Source of the DNA: Bacillus infantis NRRL B-14911
Lineage (GTDB): Bacteria > Bacillota > Bacilli > Bacillales > Cytobacillaceae
Direction of reading: 5' to 3'
Assembly (NCBI RefSeq): GCF_000473245.1
Contig: NC_022524.1
Coordinates: forward strand, 2,070,501 to 2,134,500
Length of the DNA stretch: 64,000 bases
A program made the translations under genes and the position numbers. Below are positions 25,276 through 34,232 of this stretch, in pieces (position 1 is the stretch's first letter; every line of letters begins with the position of its first letter). A model generated the notes under the pieces. The model worked only from the letters and a program-made list of their open reading frames with translations, made no database searches and was not told the origin of the DNA.

Positions 25276-25776
25276 ATGGACAACGCCGGAAACGAGCTCG
25301 ACCAATCTATTCTTAGAGCATTGAATGTAGTCAAAGACCCGGAAATCCCGGCTGTCTCCATTATTGAACTTGGAATGGTCGAAAGAGTGCAGGTGGAGGA
25401 AGAAAGAATATTGATTGAACTCCTGCCTACCTTTCTGGGCTGCCCAGCCCTTGAAATGATTCAAAGCAGCGTTGAAGAACAGCTAAGGTATTTGGATCTC
25501 GAACAGTCTGCTGAAGTGCGTTTCATCTATGATCCTCCCTGGACTTCTGACAGGATTTCTGAAAAGGGCAGAACGCATCTGAAAGAATTCGGCATCGCGC
25601 CGGCCCCGGAAAGAGTGGAAGAAACCGGAGTGTGGAAGGTGGATTGCCCTTACTGCGGCTCTCCTTACACCTCCCTTGAAAATATATTCGGGCCGACTGC
25701 CTGCAGGAGCCTGCTGTACTGCCGTGCATGCAGGAATCCTTTTGAAGCCATGAAGCCGGTATCCAGCCTTTTATAG
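25276..25776 (+). CDS. paaD: Phenylacetyl-CoA epoxidase maturation protein PaaD
   Basis: PaaD belongs to the MIP18/DUF59 group of iron-sulfur assembly factors and is required for activity of the phenylacetyl-CoA epoxidase system. The 166-residue protein has the DUF59 domain in residues 5-100 (NVVKDPEIPAVSIIELGMVE, PTFLGCPALEMI with its conserved Cys). A C-terminal zinc ribbon carries CPYCGSP and CRACRNPFE. The gene directly follows paaC with AAAGGAAGTG upstream. No paaE reductase gene follows it, unlike in Escherichia coli. Confidence 0.92.
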   Translation: MDNAGNELDQSILRALNVVKDPEIPAVSIIELGMVERVQVEEERILIELLPTFLGCPALEMIQSSVEEQLRYLDLEQSAEVRFIYDPPWTSDRISEKGRTHLKEFGIAPAPERVEETGVWKVDCPYCGSPYTSLENIFGPTACRSLLYCRACRNPFEAMKPVSSLL

Positions 25777-25813
25777 GCAATAATAAACTTATAGATTGAA
25801 AGGATGATAGAAA

Positions 25814-26122
25814 ATGGTAAAACTGATCGCGCTTTACAAACACCCCGAAAATAAGGAAGCCTTCGATGAGCATTATTTTAAGACGCATGCGCCACTTACA
25901 GCCAAGATACCAGGGCTTAGGGAAATGAAGGTTACCAGAATCACCGGCAGTCCCATGGGTGGAGAAGGCAAGTATTACCTTATGTGCGAAATGTTTTATG
26001 ACAGTCATGAAGCACTCAAAGCTGCCATGAAAACGGACGAAGGAAAAGCCTCCGGAAAAGATGCCATGTCATTTGCAGGCGATATCATCACCCTGATGAT
26101 CGGCGAAGAAACAGAAGAATAA
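25814..26122 (+). CDS. EthD-family protein in phenylacetate operon
   Basis: This 102-residue dimeric alpha/beta-barrel ferredoxin-like protein belongs to the EthD family. It shows the opening VKLIALYKHPENKEAFDEHYFKTHAPL with the conserved His-x-P-type turn, and the MKTDEGKASGKDAMSFAG segment. EthD proteins commonly sit in aromatic degradation operons as accessory or isomerase-like factors. The exact reaction here is unknown. It lies 37 bp after paaD and 13 bp before the PaaG homologue, clearly within the operon. Confidence 0.85.
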   Translation: MVKLIALYKHPENKEAFDEHYFKTHAPLTAKIPGLREMKVTRITGSPMGGEGKYYLMCEMFYDSHEALKAAMKTDEGKASGKDAMSFAGDIITLMIGEETEE

Positions 26123-26135
26123 GGGGGCGCGTCCC

Positions 26136-26909
26136 ATGTATCAGACTATCATTTATGAAGCTGAAGGCAAGATTGCCTGGATCAGGCTCAACAGGCCGGA
26201 AAAGCTGAACGCTTTTACGGCAGATCTCAACAGTGAAATCGGGCAGGCTTTGCGGGAGGCGGGGTCTGACCCCAGGATAAGAGCGATTGTCATAACCGGT
26301 GAAGGCAGGGCTTTCTGTTCAGGGGAGGATCTGGGCAGTGTCAGCGAAAACACAGATCATGGGGAAATTCTGCGGAAAAGGTACAACCCGATGGTCATGG
26401 AGCTGTATCATTGTGAAAAGCCTGTCATTGCAGCAGTAAATGGTGTTGCCGCAGGGGCCGGGATGAGCCTGGCGCTCGCCTGCGATTTCCGGCTTGTCTC
26501 GGATAAAGCAAGCTTCATTCAGTCTTTTATACATGTCGGCCTTATTCCTGATGCAGGCAATATGTTTTTCCTGCCCAGGCTGATTGGCCAGGCAAAAGCT
26601 TTGGAGCTTGCCTTGCTGGGGGAAAAAGTGACCGCTGAAGAGGCTTTGCGGCTGGGACTGGCGACAAGAGTTATCCCTCACGAAAGCTGGGAGGAAGGTG
26701 TAAGATTGTTCGCTGATAGAGCAGCCGCCCTCCCGACTGCAGCCGCAGGATTGATTAAAAAACAGCTTAAGGATTGCTGGGAACTGAATCTAAATGACTA
26801 CCTGGAAGAAGACGCCAAAGGTCAGCGGATGGCCGGGCTGACGAGAGACCATCAGGAAGGTGTTCAGGCTTTTCTCGAGAAAAGGAAGGCAGCTTTTATA
26901 GGCATGTAG
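26136..26909 (+). CDS. paaG: Enoyl-CoA hydratase/isomerase, PaaG-like
   Basis: PaaG converts ring-1,2-epoxyphenylacetyl-CoA to the seven-membered oxepin-CoA and also shifts double bonds later in the pathway. The 257-residue crotonase-fold protein matches PaaG at GRAFCSGEDLG, YNPMVMELYHCEKPVIAAVNGVAAGAGMSLALACD and FIQSFIHVGLIPDAG. The last contains the catalytic Asp of isomerase-type members. The hydratase PaaF, normally a separate crotonase, is not found here, so this protein may serve more than one step. That is inference. The gene is followed by a hairpin that may attenuate transcription into paaH. Confidence 0.85.
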   Translation: MYQTIIYEAEGKIAWIRLNRPEKLNAFTADLNSEIGQALREAGSDPRIRAIVITGEGRAFCSGEDLGSVSENTDHGEILRKRYNPMVMELYHCEKPVIAAVNGVAAGAGMSLALACDFRLVSDKASFIQSFIHVGLIPDAGNMFFLPRLIGQAKALELALLGEKVTAEEALRLGLATRVIPHESWEEGVRLFADRAAALPTAAAGLIKKQLKDCWELNLNDYLEEDAKGQRMAGLTRDHQEGVQAFLEKRKAAFIGM

Positions 26910-26927
26910 CACATGCTTACCATTTTG

Positions 26928-26951
26928 GCACTCGCTCTTGGGTGCTTTTTC
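26928..26951 (+). terminator. Weak terminator or attenuator between paaG and paaH
   Basis: GCACTC (26928-26933) pairs with GGGTGC (26940-26945) through one G-T pair, followed by TTTTTC. It lies inside an otherwise continuous operon and could lower expression of the distal genes. Confidence 0.5.
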
Positions 26952-26979
26952 TTTTCAATTCACTTACGGGGGGATAAGG

Positions 26980-27834
26980 ATGAAAAAGATAGTGGTCATC
27001 GGCTCCGGGGTCATGGGCAGGGGCATTGCCTATGTTAGTGCAGCCAGCGGTTTCCAGACTGTCTTGGTTGATATCAGCGATGCCCAGCTAAAGGATGCTG
27101 AAAAAGAAATCTCATCTATTATGCAAAAAGGTGTGCAGAGGGGGAAGATGACAGAAAATGAGGTTTCAAACACTTGGGAGAAGCTGCATTTTTCAGTAAG
27201 CCTGGCAAGCAATGCTGCCGAGGCCGATCTCATCATTGAAGCAGTCCCTGAAAGGCTTGATATTAAGAGGAACATATTTGAAGTAATCGATCAGCATGCT
27301 TCAGAAGACTGCATTTTTGCTTCAAATACATCGACAATGAGCCCGACGGAAATCGGCTCTTTTACCGGGAGGCCGGACAAAGTGCTGGCCATGCATTTTT
27401 TCAACCCGGTCCATAAAATGCCTCTTGTAGAGATTGTCAAAGGGCTTGAGACGAGCGATGAATCTGTGGAATTTATACGCCAGACTGCCGAAGAGATGGG
27501 CAAAGAAACCGTCATCATCAATGAATTTCCCGGGTTTGTTACCAGCCGCATCAGCGCCCTCGTCGGCAATGAAGCCTTCTATATGCTGCAGGAAGGGGTA
27601 GGGACTGCTGAGGAAATCGATAAAGCAATAAAATTGGGGCTTCATTATCCTATGGGGCCATTTGAACTGGGGGATTTGGTAGGCCTGGATACAAGGCTGA
27701 ACAATTTGACATATCTTCATGAAAAGCTTGGTGAAAAATACAGGCCTGCACCTCTTCTGGAGCAGTATGTTAAAGCAGGCCGTCTTGGAAGGAAGTCCGG
27801 CCGCGGCGTATATGACTATGGGGAAAGGAGATGA
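26980..27834 (+). CDS. paaH: 3-hydroxyacyl-CoA dehydrogenase (PaaH-like)
   Basis: This NAD-dependent enzyme oxidises 3-hydroxyacyl-CoA (3-hydroxyadipyl-CoA in the phenylacetate pathway). The ~284-residue length matches single-domain 3-hydroxybutyryl-CoA dehydrogenases. VVIGSGVMGRGIA at the N-terminus is the Rossmann loop. NTSTMSPTEIGSF and MHFFNPVHKMPLVEIV carry the catalytic His-Glu pair. The start ATG at 26980 follows GGGGGATAAGG. An upstream in-frame extension to 26938 would run through the hairpin and is rejected. The stop lies five bases before the paaJ start. Confidence 0.92.
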   Translation: MKKIVVIGSGVMGRGIAYVSAASGFQTVLVDISDAQLKDAEKEISSIMQKGVQRGKMTENEVSNTWEKLHFSVSLASNAAEADLIIEAVPERLDIKRNIFEVIDQHASEDCIFASNTSTMSPTEIGSFTGRPDKVLAMHFFNPVHKMPLVEIVKGLETSDESVEFIRQTAEEMGKETVIINEFPGFVTSRISALVGNEAFYMLQEGVGTAEEIDKAIKLGLHYPMGPFELGDLVGLDTRLNNLTYLHEKLGEKYRPAPLLEQYVKAGRLGRKSGRGVYDYGERR

Positions 27835-27838
27835 GGTG

Positions 27839-29041
27839 ATGAGGGAAGCTGTCATCATTGATGCTGTCCGCACTCCGATCGGCAGGTATAAAGGAAGCCT
27901 GAAAGATGTCCGGCCGGATGATCTTGCAGCTGTGGCCATAAAAGGAATGCTGGCCAGGAATCCCCGGGTCCTGCCCGCAGACATTGAGGAAGTTGTATTG
28001 GGAAATGCCAATCAGGCTGGCGAAGATAACCGGAATGTCGCCAGGATGGCAGCCCTCCTGGCAGGGCTGCCGGTCGAAACAGCAGGTACGACGGTTAACC
28101 GGCTCTGCGGTTCAGGACTTGATGCGGTCAATTATGCAGCAAGAGCGATATTGGCCGGTGAAGGAGATATATTTATTGCAGGGGGGACAGAAAGCATGAC
28201 AAGGGCTCCCTTTGTCATGGCCAAGCCGGAAAATGAATTCCAGAGGGGGAACAGGCAGCTTTACGACACAACGATCGGCTGGCGTTTTACAAACCCGGCA
28301 TTGATGGAAATGTATGGAGCAGAGTCGATGCCGGAAACGGCTGAAAATGTAGCAAAGAAATTCGGGTTAACCAGAGAAAGGCAGGACCTTTTTTCATTTG
28401 AAAGCCAGATGAAGGCGAAGGCAGCGATGGAGGAGGGAAGGCTGACCGATGAAATCATCCCCGTTGAATTAATAAACAAAGGTGAATCCAAAACCTTCTC
28501 GATTGATGAGCATCCGCGCCCGACTACCACCTTTGAAAAGCTGAGCCAGCTGAAGCCCCTGTTTTCCGGAGGCACGATAACGGCAGGAAATTCATCCGGC
28601 ATCAATGATGGGGCCTCTGTCCTTTTGCTGATGAGTGCGGAAAAAGCGGCTGAGCTTGGTCTTAGCCCGCTTGCCAAATACTCAGCTTCAGCGGTTGCGG
28701 GTGTTGAACCTTCTATCATGGGAATCGGCCCTGTGCCGGCAGTTAGAAAGGCTATTGAACGGGCCGGCATTTCAATTGAAGAGGTAGACCTTATTGAATT
28801 GAACGAAGCTTTCGCGGCCCAGTCGATTGCCTGCATTGACCAGCTTGGCCTTGATCCTGCCCGCGTTAATGTGAATGGAGGGGCCATCGCCTTTGGCCAT
28901 CCCCTTGGTGCAAGCGGGGCAAGGATATTGACTTCATTGGTCCATGAAATGAAAAGAAGAAACAGCCGTTATGCCATGGCGGCGATGTGCGTTGGTGTCG
29001 GGCAGGGAATCGCAGCCATTCTGGAGCGGTGGGAAGAATAA
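27839..29041 (+). CDS. paaJ: Acetyl-CoA acyltransferase (beta-ketoadipyl-CoA thiolase)
   Basis: This thiolase cleaves 3-oxoadipyl-CoA and 3-oxo-5,6-dehydrosuberyl-CoA to shorter acyl-CoA plus acetyl-CoA, ending the pathway. The ~400-residue enzyme has all three active-site regions. These are the nucleophile Cys in NRLCGSGLDAVN (about residue 88), the His in GGAIAFGHPLGASGAR, and the second Cys in AAMCVGVGQG. The start is ATG 27839 with AAAGGAG inside the paaH 3' end, so the two genes are coupled. A longer reading frame from 27719 overlaps paaH and lacks support. Confidence 0.94.
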   Translation: MREAVIIDAVRTPIGRYKGSLKDVRPDDLAAVAIKGMLARNPRVLPADIEEVVLGNANQAGEDNRNVARMAALLAGLPVETAGTTVNRLCGSGLDAVNYAARAILAGEGDIFIAGGTESMTRAPFVMAKPENEFQRGNRQLYDTTIGWRFTNPALMEMYGAESMPETAENVAKKFGLTRERQDLFSFESQMKAKAAMEEGRLTDEIIPVELINKGESKTFSIDEHPRPTTTFEKLSQLKPLFSGGTITAGNSSGINDGASVLLLMSAEKAAELGLSPLAKYSASAVAGVEPSIMGIGPVPAVRKAIERAGISIEEVDLIELNEAFAAQSIACIDQLGLDPARVNVNGGAIAFGHPLGASGARILTSLVHEMKRRNSRYAMAAMCVGVGQGIAAILERWEE

Positions 29042-29166
29042 GAACCAGCTGTTTTAAAAATAAGAATTTTCATGTAATATATAGATATTGCACAAAAGAG
29101 GCCGGGCCATCCGTCTCTACAGCAAGGGACAGCATATGGCAGAGGGAAAGAAAAGGATGAAGAGCT

Positions 29167-30042
29167 TTGAATACAAGATCGATGATTTTTACATTGTATG
29201 GAGATTATATCTCACACTACGGAAGCAAAATCTGGATAGGCAGCCTGATCAGGCTTTTAAGTGAATTCGGCCATAATGACCAGTCGGTGAGGGCTGCAAT
29301 TTCCAGAATGAATAAGCAAGGATGGGTGCAAGCCGAAAAGGCTGGCAATAAGAGCTATTATTCTTTGACCGATCGGGGCCAGAAAAGAATAGAAGAAGCG
29401 GGAAAGCGGATCTTCAAGCTTAAGCCTGAAGAGTGGGACGGCAAATGGCGCATGCTTATGTATACGATACCGGAAGAGATCAGATCTGTCAGGGATGAAC
29501 TGAGAAAAGAGCTGGTCTGGAGCGGATTCGGCTCTTTTTCCAGCAGCTGCTGGATTTCTGCAAACAATCTGGAAAAGCAGGTTTCCGACTTGATTGATAA
29601 ATATAAAATTGAAGATTATGTTGATTTCTTCATCGCTGAATATGAAGGCCCCCATGAGAACAGCAGGATTGTGGCGAAAAGCTGGGACCTGGACGAAATC
29701 AATGGGAAATACCAGAGCTTCATTAGTGAATACAGCGAGAAATATATTATCGCCAAAAGCAGGATCCAGAAAGGTCTTATGACAGATGCCGACTGTTTTG
29801 TAGAGAGGACGGGGCTTGTCCATGAATATAGGAAATTTCTTTTCGTCGATCCGGGCCTTCCCGCGGAGCTTCTTCCGGTTCAGTGGCTCGGGGCCCATGC
29901 AGCCTCCTTGTTCAGCGATTATTATAAAGAACTGGCAGAACCGGCATCCCGTTTCTTTGAAGCTGTATTTAAAGACGGCAATGAGATCGGGAGCAGGGAA
30001 GATGGTTATGACGTTTTGGATCATCCTTATATCCTTGAATGA
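29167..30042 (+). CDS. paaX: PaaX-family repressor of phenylacetate degradation
   Basis: PaaX is a phenylacetyl-CoA-responsive repressor of paa operons. The 291-residue protein has the PaaX N-terminal winged helix (residues 1-75: SLIRLLSEFGHNDQSVRAAISRMNKQGW). The central domain (WDGKWRMLMYTIPEEIRSVRDELRKELVWSGFG) and the C-terminal effector region follow. The start is TTG at 29167, nine bases after AAAGGA. It is separated from paaJ by 125 bp that may contain its own promoter. Autoregulation and control of the promoter at 21672 are likely but inferred. Confidence 0.93.
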   Translation: MNTRSMIFTLYGDYISHYGSKIWIGSLIRLLSEFGHNDQSVRAAISRMNKQGWVQAEKAGNKSYYSLTDRGQKRIEEAGKRIFKLKPEEWDGKWRMLMYTIPEEIRSVRDELRKELVWSGFGSFSSSCWISANNLEKQVSDLIDKYKIEDYVDFFIAEYEGPHENSRIVAKSWDLDEINGKYQSFISEYSEKYIIAKSRIQKGLMTDADCFVERTGLVHEYRKFLFVDPGLPAELLPVQWLGAHAASLFSDYYKELAEPASRFFEAVFKDGNEIGSREDGYDVLDHPYILE

Positions 30043-30046
30043 AAAG

Positions 30047-30074
30047 AAGAGACCCGCAAAGGTCTCTTTTTTTT
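30047..30074 (+). terminator. Terminator of paaX
   Basis: AAGAGACC (30047-30054) pairs with GGTCTCTT (30061-30068), followed by a T run to 30074. Confidence 0.92.
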
Positions 30075-30174
30075 GCTCTTTTCGTAAAGAATGGTGCTTT
30101 TCATAGTAAGGAATGATTTTCATAAAGGGTAAAAAAACAGGAAGTCTTATCCTTATTTGAGTGACCTGTAAGCC

Positions 30175-30370
30175 TTAAAATAAACGGAGAATTTCCCGTT
30201 AAGCTACTGAATATGACCCAGGCAGACGTAAATAAGCGGAAAATTTCCGGTTAATCGGAGCAAAGTTGCCTTTTTTCCTGTTTTTTGAGTCGATAGCCGT
30301 AATTTCTCCGTCTATTTTAGCTATTATTTGCGTCTTTTTGAAAATAGGGGGAAATTTTCCACTTATTTTT
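30175..30370. repeat. Degenerate CGGAAAATTTCCG-type intergenic repeats
   Basis: The stretch repeats a palindromic core, for example CGGAGAATTTCCCG near 30185 and GCGGAAAATTTCCGG near 30236. Related fragments (TAATTTCTCCG, GGGGGAAATTTTCC) lie further on, joined by TAAATAAG or TTATTTGCG. Such elements are common between genes of Bacillus relatives. No coding sequence is supported here. Together with the adjoining repeat it fills the gene-free interval 30043-30765. Confidence 0.7.
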
Positions 30371-30390
30371 CAGCCAGTCACTAAACCCCC

Positions 30391-30762
30391 TCATGCAGGC
30401 GCTGCCACAGAACGTAGCGCCTTTTGCCTGCGTTCCTTAATTCTGAGCAAGCCGCTTCCGCTTTTCATTGTCCAGCTCCGGGCGCTAGCCCCTCGAGTCT
30501 TAAGCCAAGCAAATTAAAGAACAACCTTCCAATCTGCTTGTCTTAAGCTTGTCGGGGCTGAGCAAGCGCCCTCCGCTTTTCATTGTCCAGCTCCAGCGGC
30601 TAGAGCCTCGAGTCATAAGCCACGCAAGAATTAAAGGCAAAGAACGCCTTTTATTCTTGCGCGTCTTATGCTGGGCCCGCAGGACGCGGGTCATGCAGGC
30701 GCTGCCACAGGACGTGGCGCCTTTAGCCTGCGTTCCTTAATTCTGGGCAAGCGCCTTCCGCC
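30391..30762. repeat. Composite Bacillaceae intergenic repeat with two long copies
   Basis: The segment starting TCATGCAGGCGCTGCCACAG occurs at 30391 and again at 30691, exactly 300 bp later, each about 62 bp with a few substitutions. Between them, CTTTTCATTGTCCAGCTCC occurs at about 30461 and 30576, each followed by GCTAG and CTCGAGTC. The G/C-rich pieces can form long hairpins. I recognise the TGTCCAGCTCC...CTCGAGTC core as a repeat frequent in Bacillus and Geobacillus intergenic DNA. No transposase or coding frame is present. Confidence 0.85.
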
Positions 30763-30765
30763 TTT

Positions 30766-32277
30766 CTACTGCTTCCGTCTTTTTATCTGACCGATCCCCA
30801 GTTCTTTGGATTCCTTATACAATGCTTTGATAAGGGATATGGTCATGAGGGCCATGATGATTGAGAACGGGAGAGCGGCGACAATCATGGTATTCTGAAG
30901 TGCCTGCAGCCCGCCGCTGTACAGGAGTACAAGAGAAATGACGGCAAGCAGGATGCCCCACGTAAGTTTAATTCTGTTGCCGGGCGTATGGGACCCGTTT
31001 GTTGTCATCATGCCAAGGACATAGGTGCCGGAGTCAGCTGACGTAATGAAAAATGTACTGACAAGAATGATGGCAATGATGGAAAGGACCATTCCAAGCG
31101 GAAAGTTTGAGAATACAGCGAAAAGGGTTTCCTCGGTTGCCAGTCCGGAAATTGAAATATTCTTCACATGCTCAAGATACATGGCCGAGCCGCCGAATGT
31201 GGAAAACCACAGAAACCCGATGACAGTCGGCACGAGAAGGACGCCAAATACAAACTCCCTAATACTGCGTCCCTTGGAGACGCGGGCAATGAATATGCCG
31301 ACGAAAGGCGACCAGGCAATCCACCAGGCCCAATAAAAGATTGTCCATCCATTAATCCACTCACGTGAGTCAGGATCCAATGGAGCAATCCGGAAGCTCA
31401 TCTGAAGGAGAGACTGCAGATAAGTCCCGATTGTATTGGTGAACAGGTTCAGGATGAACAGGGTAGGGCCAATGAAAAACATGAGAACGAATAAGACCAG
31501 GGCCAGTCCCATGTTGGCATTGCTGAGAATTTTGATGCCTTTTCCAAGTCCCGACCAGGCGGAAATCATGAAAAGCACTGTCACGATGGATATGATGATC
31601 AGCTGCACAACAAAATTGGAAGGGATGTCAAAAAGGAAGGACAGGCCTCCGTTTATCTGGACAGCTCCAAAGCCAAGGGTGGTGGCTACACCAATCACGG
31701 TAGCAAGGACAGCGATAACATCGATGACCTTGCCCAGCGGGCCTTTAACGGCATCGCCGAAGATAGGCTTCAGGGTTGCGCTGATCAGTCCGGGTTCGCC
31801 ATGCCTGAAGTTAAAATAGGCAAGTACAAGTGCGACAATCCCATAAATAGCCCAGGCGTGGATTCCCCAATGGAAGTAGGTAAACCTCATAGAATCTTTC
31901 AATGCTTCCGCAGTGCCGGTCTCTCCGGTTGGCGAGCTGACAGCATAATGGGAAAGAGGTTCGGCCGCTCCCCAGAAGACCAATCCGATACCCATCCCTG
32001 CGCTGAACAGCATGGCAAGCCAGGTAACCCTTGAAAACTCAGGCTTGTCCTCAGGTTTTCCAAGCTTCAGCCTGCCGATCGGGCTGATCAGGAAGTAGAG
32101 GCAGACAATGACCAGCAGTGTAACCAGAATAAGATAATACCATCCGAAAGCGTTGCTGATGAAGTCCTGGAGTCCGGCAGTTACACTTTCAAGCTGATTT
32201 GGTGCAAAAATGCCAACAAGTACAAGTACAAGTAATAATAGTACGGATATGTAGAATACCGCGAGTTTTTGCTTCAA
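30766..32277 (-). CDS. opuD: BCCT-family glycine betaine transporter
   Basis: This sodium-coupled importer of compatible solutes (glycine betaine or similar) supports osmoprotection. The 503-residue protein has twelve membrane helices. It carries the BCCT signatures [18 protein letters not shown] in helix 3 (about residues 93-110) and the aromatic betaine cage [19 protein letters not shown] in helix 8. Length and sequence fit OpuD of B. subtilis, though choline or proline betaine transport is also possible. The start is TTG at 32277 with AAGGGAG upstream. The gene ends right at the repeat cluster, without a classical terminator. Confidence 0.9.
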   Translation of the reverse strand: MKQKLAVFYISVLLLLVLVLVGIFAPNQLESVTAGLQDFISNAFGWYYLILVTLLVIVCLYFLISPIGRLKLGKPEDKPEFSRVTWLAMLFSAGMGIGLVFWGAAEPLSHYAVSSPTGETGTAEALKDSMRFTYFHWGIHAWAIYGIVALVLAYFNFRHGEPGLISATLKPIFGDAVKGPLGKVIDVIAVLATVIGVATTLGFGAVQINGGLSFLFDIPSNFVVQLIIISIVTVLFMISAWSGLGKGIKILSNANMGLALVLFVLMFFIGPTLFILNLFTNTIGTYLQSLLQMSFRIAPLDPDSREWINGWTIFYWAWWIAWSPFVGIFIARVSKGRSIREFVFGVLLVPTVIGFLWFSTFGGSAMYLEHVKNISISGLATEETLFAVFSNFPLGMVLSIIAIILVSTFFITSADSGTYVLGMMTTNGSHTPGNRIKLTWGILLAVISLVLLYSGGLQALQNTMIVAALPFSIIMALMTISLIKALYKESKELGIGQIKRRKQ

Positions 32278-32399
32278 AATTTATTCTCCCTTCTTTCGCA
32301 GATAACAGGCCTTCTTCATCAGTCGAGCATATGTATATTGTTTTCGAACGCTGATGGATTATGTAATAAAGAAAGGCCCGTATCTAAAGTATTTTAGCA

Positions 32400-32433
32400 A
32401 AGCCCCCTGAAAAATAAAAGGAAGGGGGCTTCT
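32400..32433 (-). terminator. Stem-loop after sat
   Basis: AAGCCCCCT is complementary to AGGGGGCTT across a 14-base A/T loop (32400-32433). It sits just downstream of the minus-strand sat gene. The trailing T tract is poor, so efficiency is uncertain. Confidence 0.55.
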
Positions 32434-32461
32434 TCAGCAGCTGAAGGCATATACGCCAGCT

Positions 32462-33598
32462 TCATTTCCTCATACCCTCCGAGAGTATGGCAAAAACCTC
32501 CGGACGGCTGAACTTGGAAGGAAGGGGCTGACCTTTCCTCAGCATTTCCCTCACCTTTGTCCCTGAAAGGTGGAGATGATGCTCTGGGCCGTGCGGACAG
32601 GTTTTGGCTGAAGCCATCTGATCGCAGGTTTTGCAGTAAAAGCTGTGTTCAAACGGCATGATGATGATTCCCAGCTCTTCTTCGGTAAACTGCAGGAAGA
32701 TATTTTGAGCATCATAAGTCCCATAATAATTGCCGACACCGGCATGATCCCTTCCTACAATAAAATGTGTGCAGCCATAGTTTTTACGGACTATTGCATG
32801 AAAAATGGCCTCCCGCGGCCCCGCATATCTCATGCTCGCCGGAAATACGGCGAGTATAGCCCTGTCTGAAGGATAATAGTTGTCAAGAAGGACTTTGTAG
32901 CTTTTCATCCTCACATCTGCTGGGATATCATCTTTTTTCGTTTCTCCGACAAGGGGGTGCAGCAGCAGTCCATCAGTCATTTCCATGGCTGTTTTCTGGA
33001 TGTGTTCGTGCGCCCGGTGAACAGGGTTCCGGGTCTGGAAGCCGGCTGTTGAGTTCCAGCCTTTACTGTGTATCTTTTCTCTCAATTCTGCAGGGGTGAA
33101 TAGGTACTCTGCCCATTCCGGATCAGCAGGTGGGAATTTTACAAGGGTAACCTGGCCGGCCAAATAGACATCACCTCGCTCAAAAAGCTTCTGAACCCCC
33201 GGATGATGCCGGTCATCAGTCTGGAATACTTTTATTGCTTCCTCTCGTTTATCAGGCCGGTAGATTTCACTGAGCTCTATAAGACCATAGGTGCTTCCCT
33301 TAAATGTAAGCCGTAGAAAATCTCCTGGGGAAAGAGAGGAAGCCATTGCTTCATGAATCGTTAAAGTGATGGGAAGGCTCCAGACTGTACCGTCGGCCAA
33401 TCTCATCTTTTCAAGAACAGAGCAATAGTCTACTTTAGTCATAAAGCCATTCAGCGGGCTATACGCTCCAGTAGCGATCAAAACAAGGTCGGATAAAGCT
33501 GCCTCATCCAATTCTGCTTCCTTTTCAATTTCCTCCCAGCTTCTCTTCAAATCGACTTTGTTGATCAGTGTTCCACCGTGAGGTATGCTGCAGGGCAT
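32462..33598 (-). CDS. sat: Sulfate adenylyltransferase (ATP sulfurylase)
   Basis: This enzyme activates sulfate with ATP to adenosine 5'-phosphosulfate. The ~378-residue monofunctional form is typical of Bacillus. The nucleotide-binding motif [14 protein letters not shown] and the [17 protein letters not shown] block near the C-terminal half are intact. The C-terminus contains a [16 protein letters not shown] zinc-binding-like segment. ATG 33598 is preferred over GTG 33607 because AGAGGAGTG is spaced correctly for it. It follows cysC with almost no gap and should be cotranscribed. Confidence 0.93.
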   Translation of the reverse strand: MPCSIPHGGTLINKVDLKRSWEEIEKEAELDEAALSDLVLIATGAYSPLNGFMTKVDYCSVLEKMRLADGTVWSLPITLTIHEAMASSLSPGDFLRLTFKGSTYGLIELSEIYRPDKREEAIKVFQTDDRHHPGVQKLFERGDVYLAGQVTLVKFPPADPEWAEYLFTPAELREKIHSKGWNSTAGFQTRNPVHRAHEHIQKTAMEMTDGLLLHPLVGETKKDDIPADVRMKSYKVLLDNYYPSDRAILAVFPASMRYAGPREAIFHAIVRKNYGCTHFIVGRDHAGVGNYYGTYDAQNIFLQFTEEELGIIIMPFEHSFYCKTCDQMASAKTCPHGPEHHLHLSGTKVREMLRKGQPLPSKFSRPEVFAILSEGMRK

Positions 33599-33603
33599 TC
33601 TTT

Positions 33604-34218
33604 TCACTCCTCTTTAAAAGTCTTCAGTTCATAAACATCATCTAAATACTTCATTACGGATTGAACGCATTCTTCCAAAGAATGCTTTCCTGTATGCAAA
33701 ATGATCTCAGGCTTCTCGGGCTTTTCATAGGGATCGTCGATGCCGGTAAATCCTTTGATTTCGCCATTTCTGACTTTTTTGTACAGTCCTTTAGGATCCC
33801 TCTTTTCGCATTCTTCTACAGGGCAGTCAATATAAATCTCAATGAATTCCCCTTCATCCATCAGTTCCCTGGCCATCTTTCTGTCTGCTTTATAGGGAGA
33901 GATGAGCGATGCAAGCACGACAAAGCCTGCATCTGAGAAGAGTTTTGCCATTTCGGCAGTCCTCCTGATATTCTCCTTCCGGTCTTCCTGGCTGAACGAT
34001 AAATTTCCATTGATGCCGTGGCGCAGATTATCTCCATCCAGCAAATAGGCCTGGATTCCCCGTTTGAAAAGCATTGCCTGGACCGCGTTTGCAATCGTTG
34101 ATTTTCCTGATCCTGACAGCCCGGTAAACCAAAGGACAGCACTTTTATGCTCATTTTGCTTTTGCCGGAGACTTTTGGTTATGGCTGAGCAGTGCCAGGT
34201 AATATGTTTCTCTTTCAA
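33604..34218 (-). CDS. cysC: Adenylylsulfate kinase
   Basis: CysC phosphorylates APS to PAPS, the universal sulfuryl donor. The ~204-residue P-loop kinase has Walker [10 protein letters not shown] (about residues 37-45), the APS-binding [10 protein letters not shown], and the lid segment [12 protein letters not shown]. An in-frame ATG at 34242 lies inside the end of the upstream permease gene. AAAGGAG stands seven bases before a TTG at 34218, which I take as the start. The enzyme lies between permease and sat, so sulfate uptake and PAPS synthesis are made together. No PAPS reductase is in the window. Confidence 0.92.
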   Translation of the reverse strand: MKEKHITWHCSAITKSLRQKQNEHKSAVLWFTGLSGSGKSTIANAVQAMLFKRGIQAYLLDGDNLRHGINGNLSFSQEDRKENIRRTAEMAKLFSDAGFVVLASLISPYKADRKMARELMDEGEFIEIYIDCPVEECEKRDPKGLYKKVRNGEIKGFTGIDDPYEKPEKPEIILHTGKHSLEECVQSVMKYLDDVYELKTFKEE

Positions 34219-34232
34219 AGGAACACTCCTTT

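Noticed and set aside
24604-25464. 286-codon open frame on the minus strand opposite paaC
   Set aside because: It lies wholly against a strongly conserved gene, has no ribosome site, and its translation resembles no protein family.
27322-28011. 229-codon minus-strand frame opposite paaH and paaJ
   Set aside because: It is a shadow of two conserved genes on the plus strand, without start signals.
29257-30123. 288-codon minus-strand frame opposite paaX
   Set aside because: It overlaps the whole of paaX and the terminator, and its codons mirror the conserved gene.
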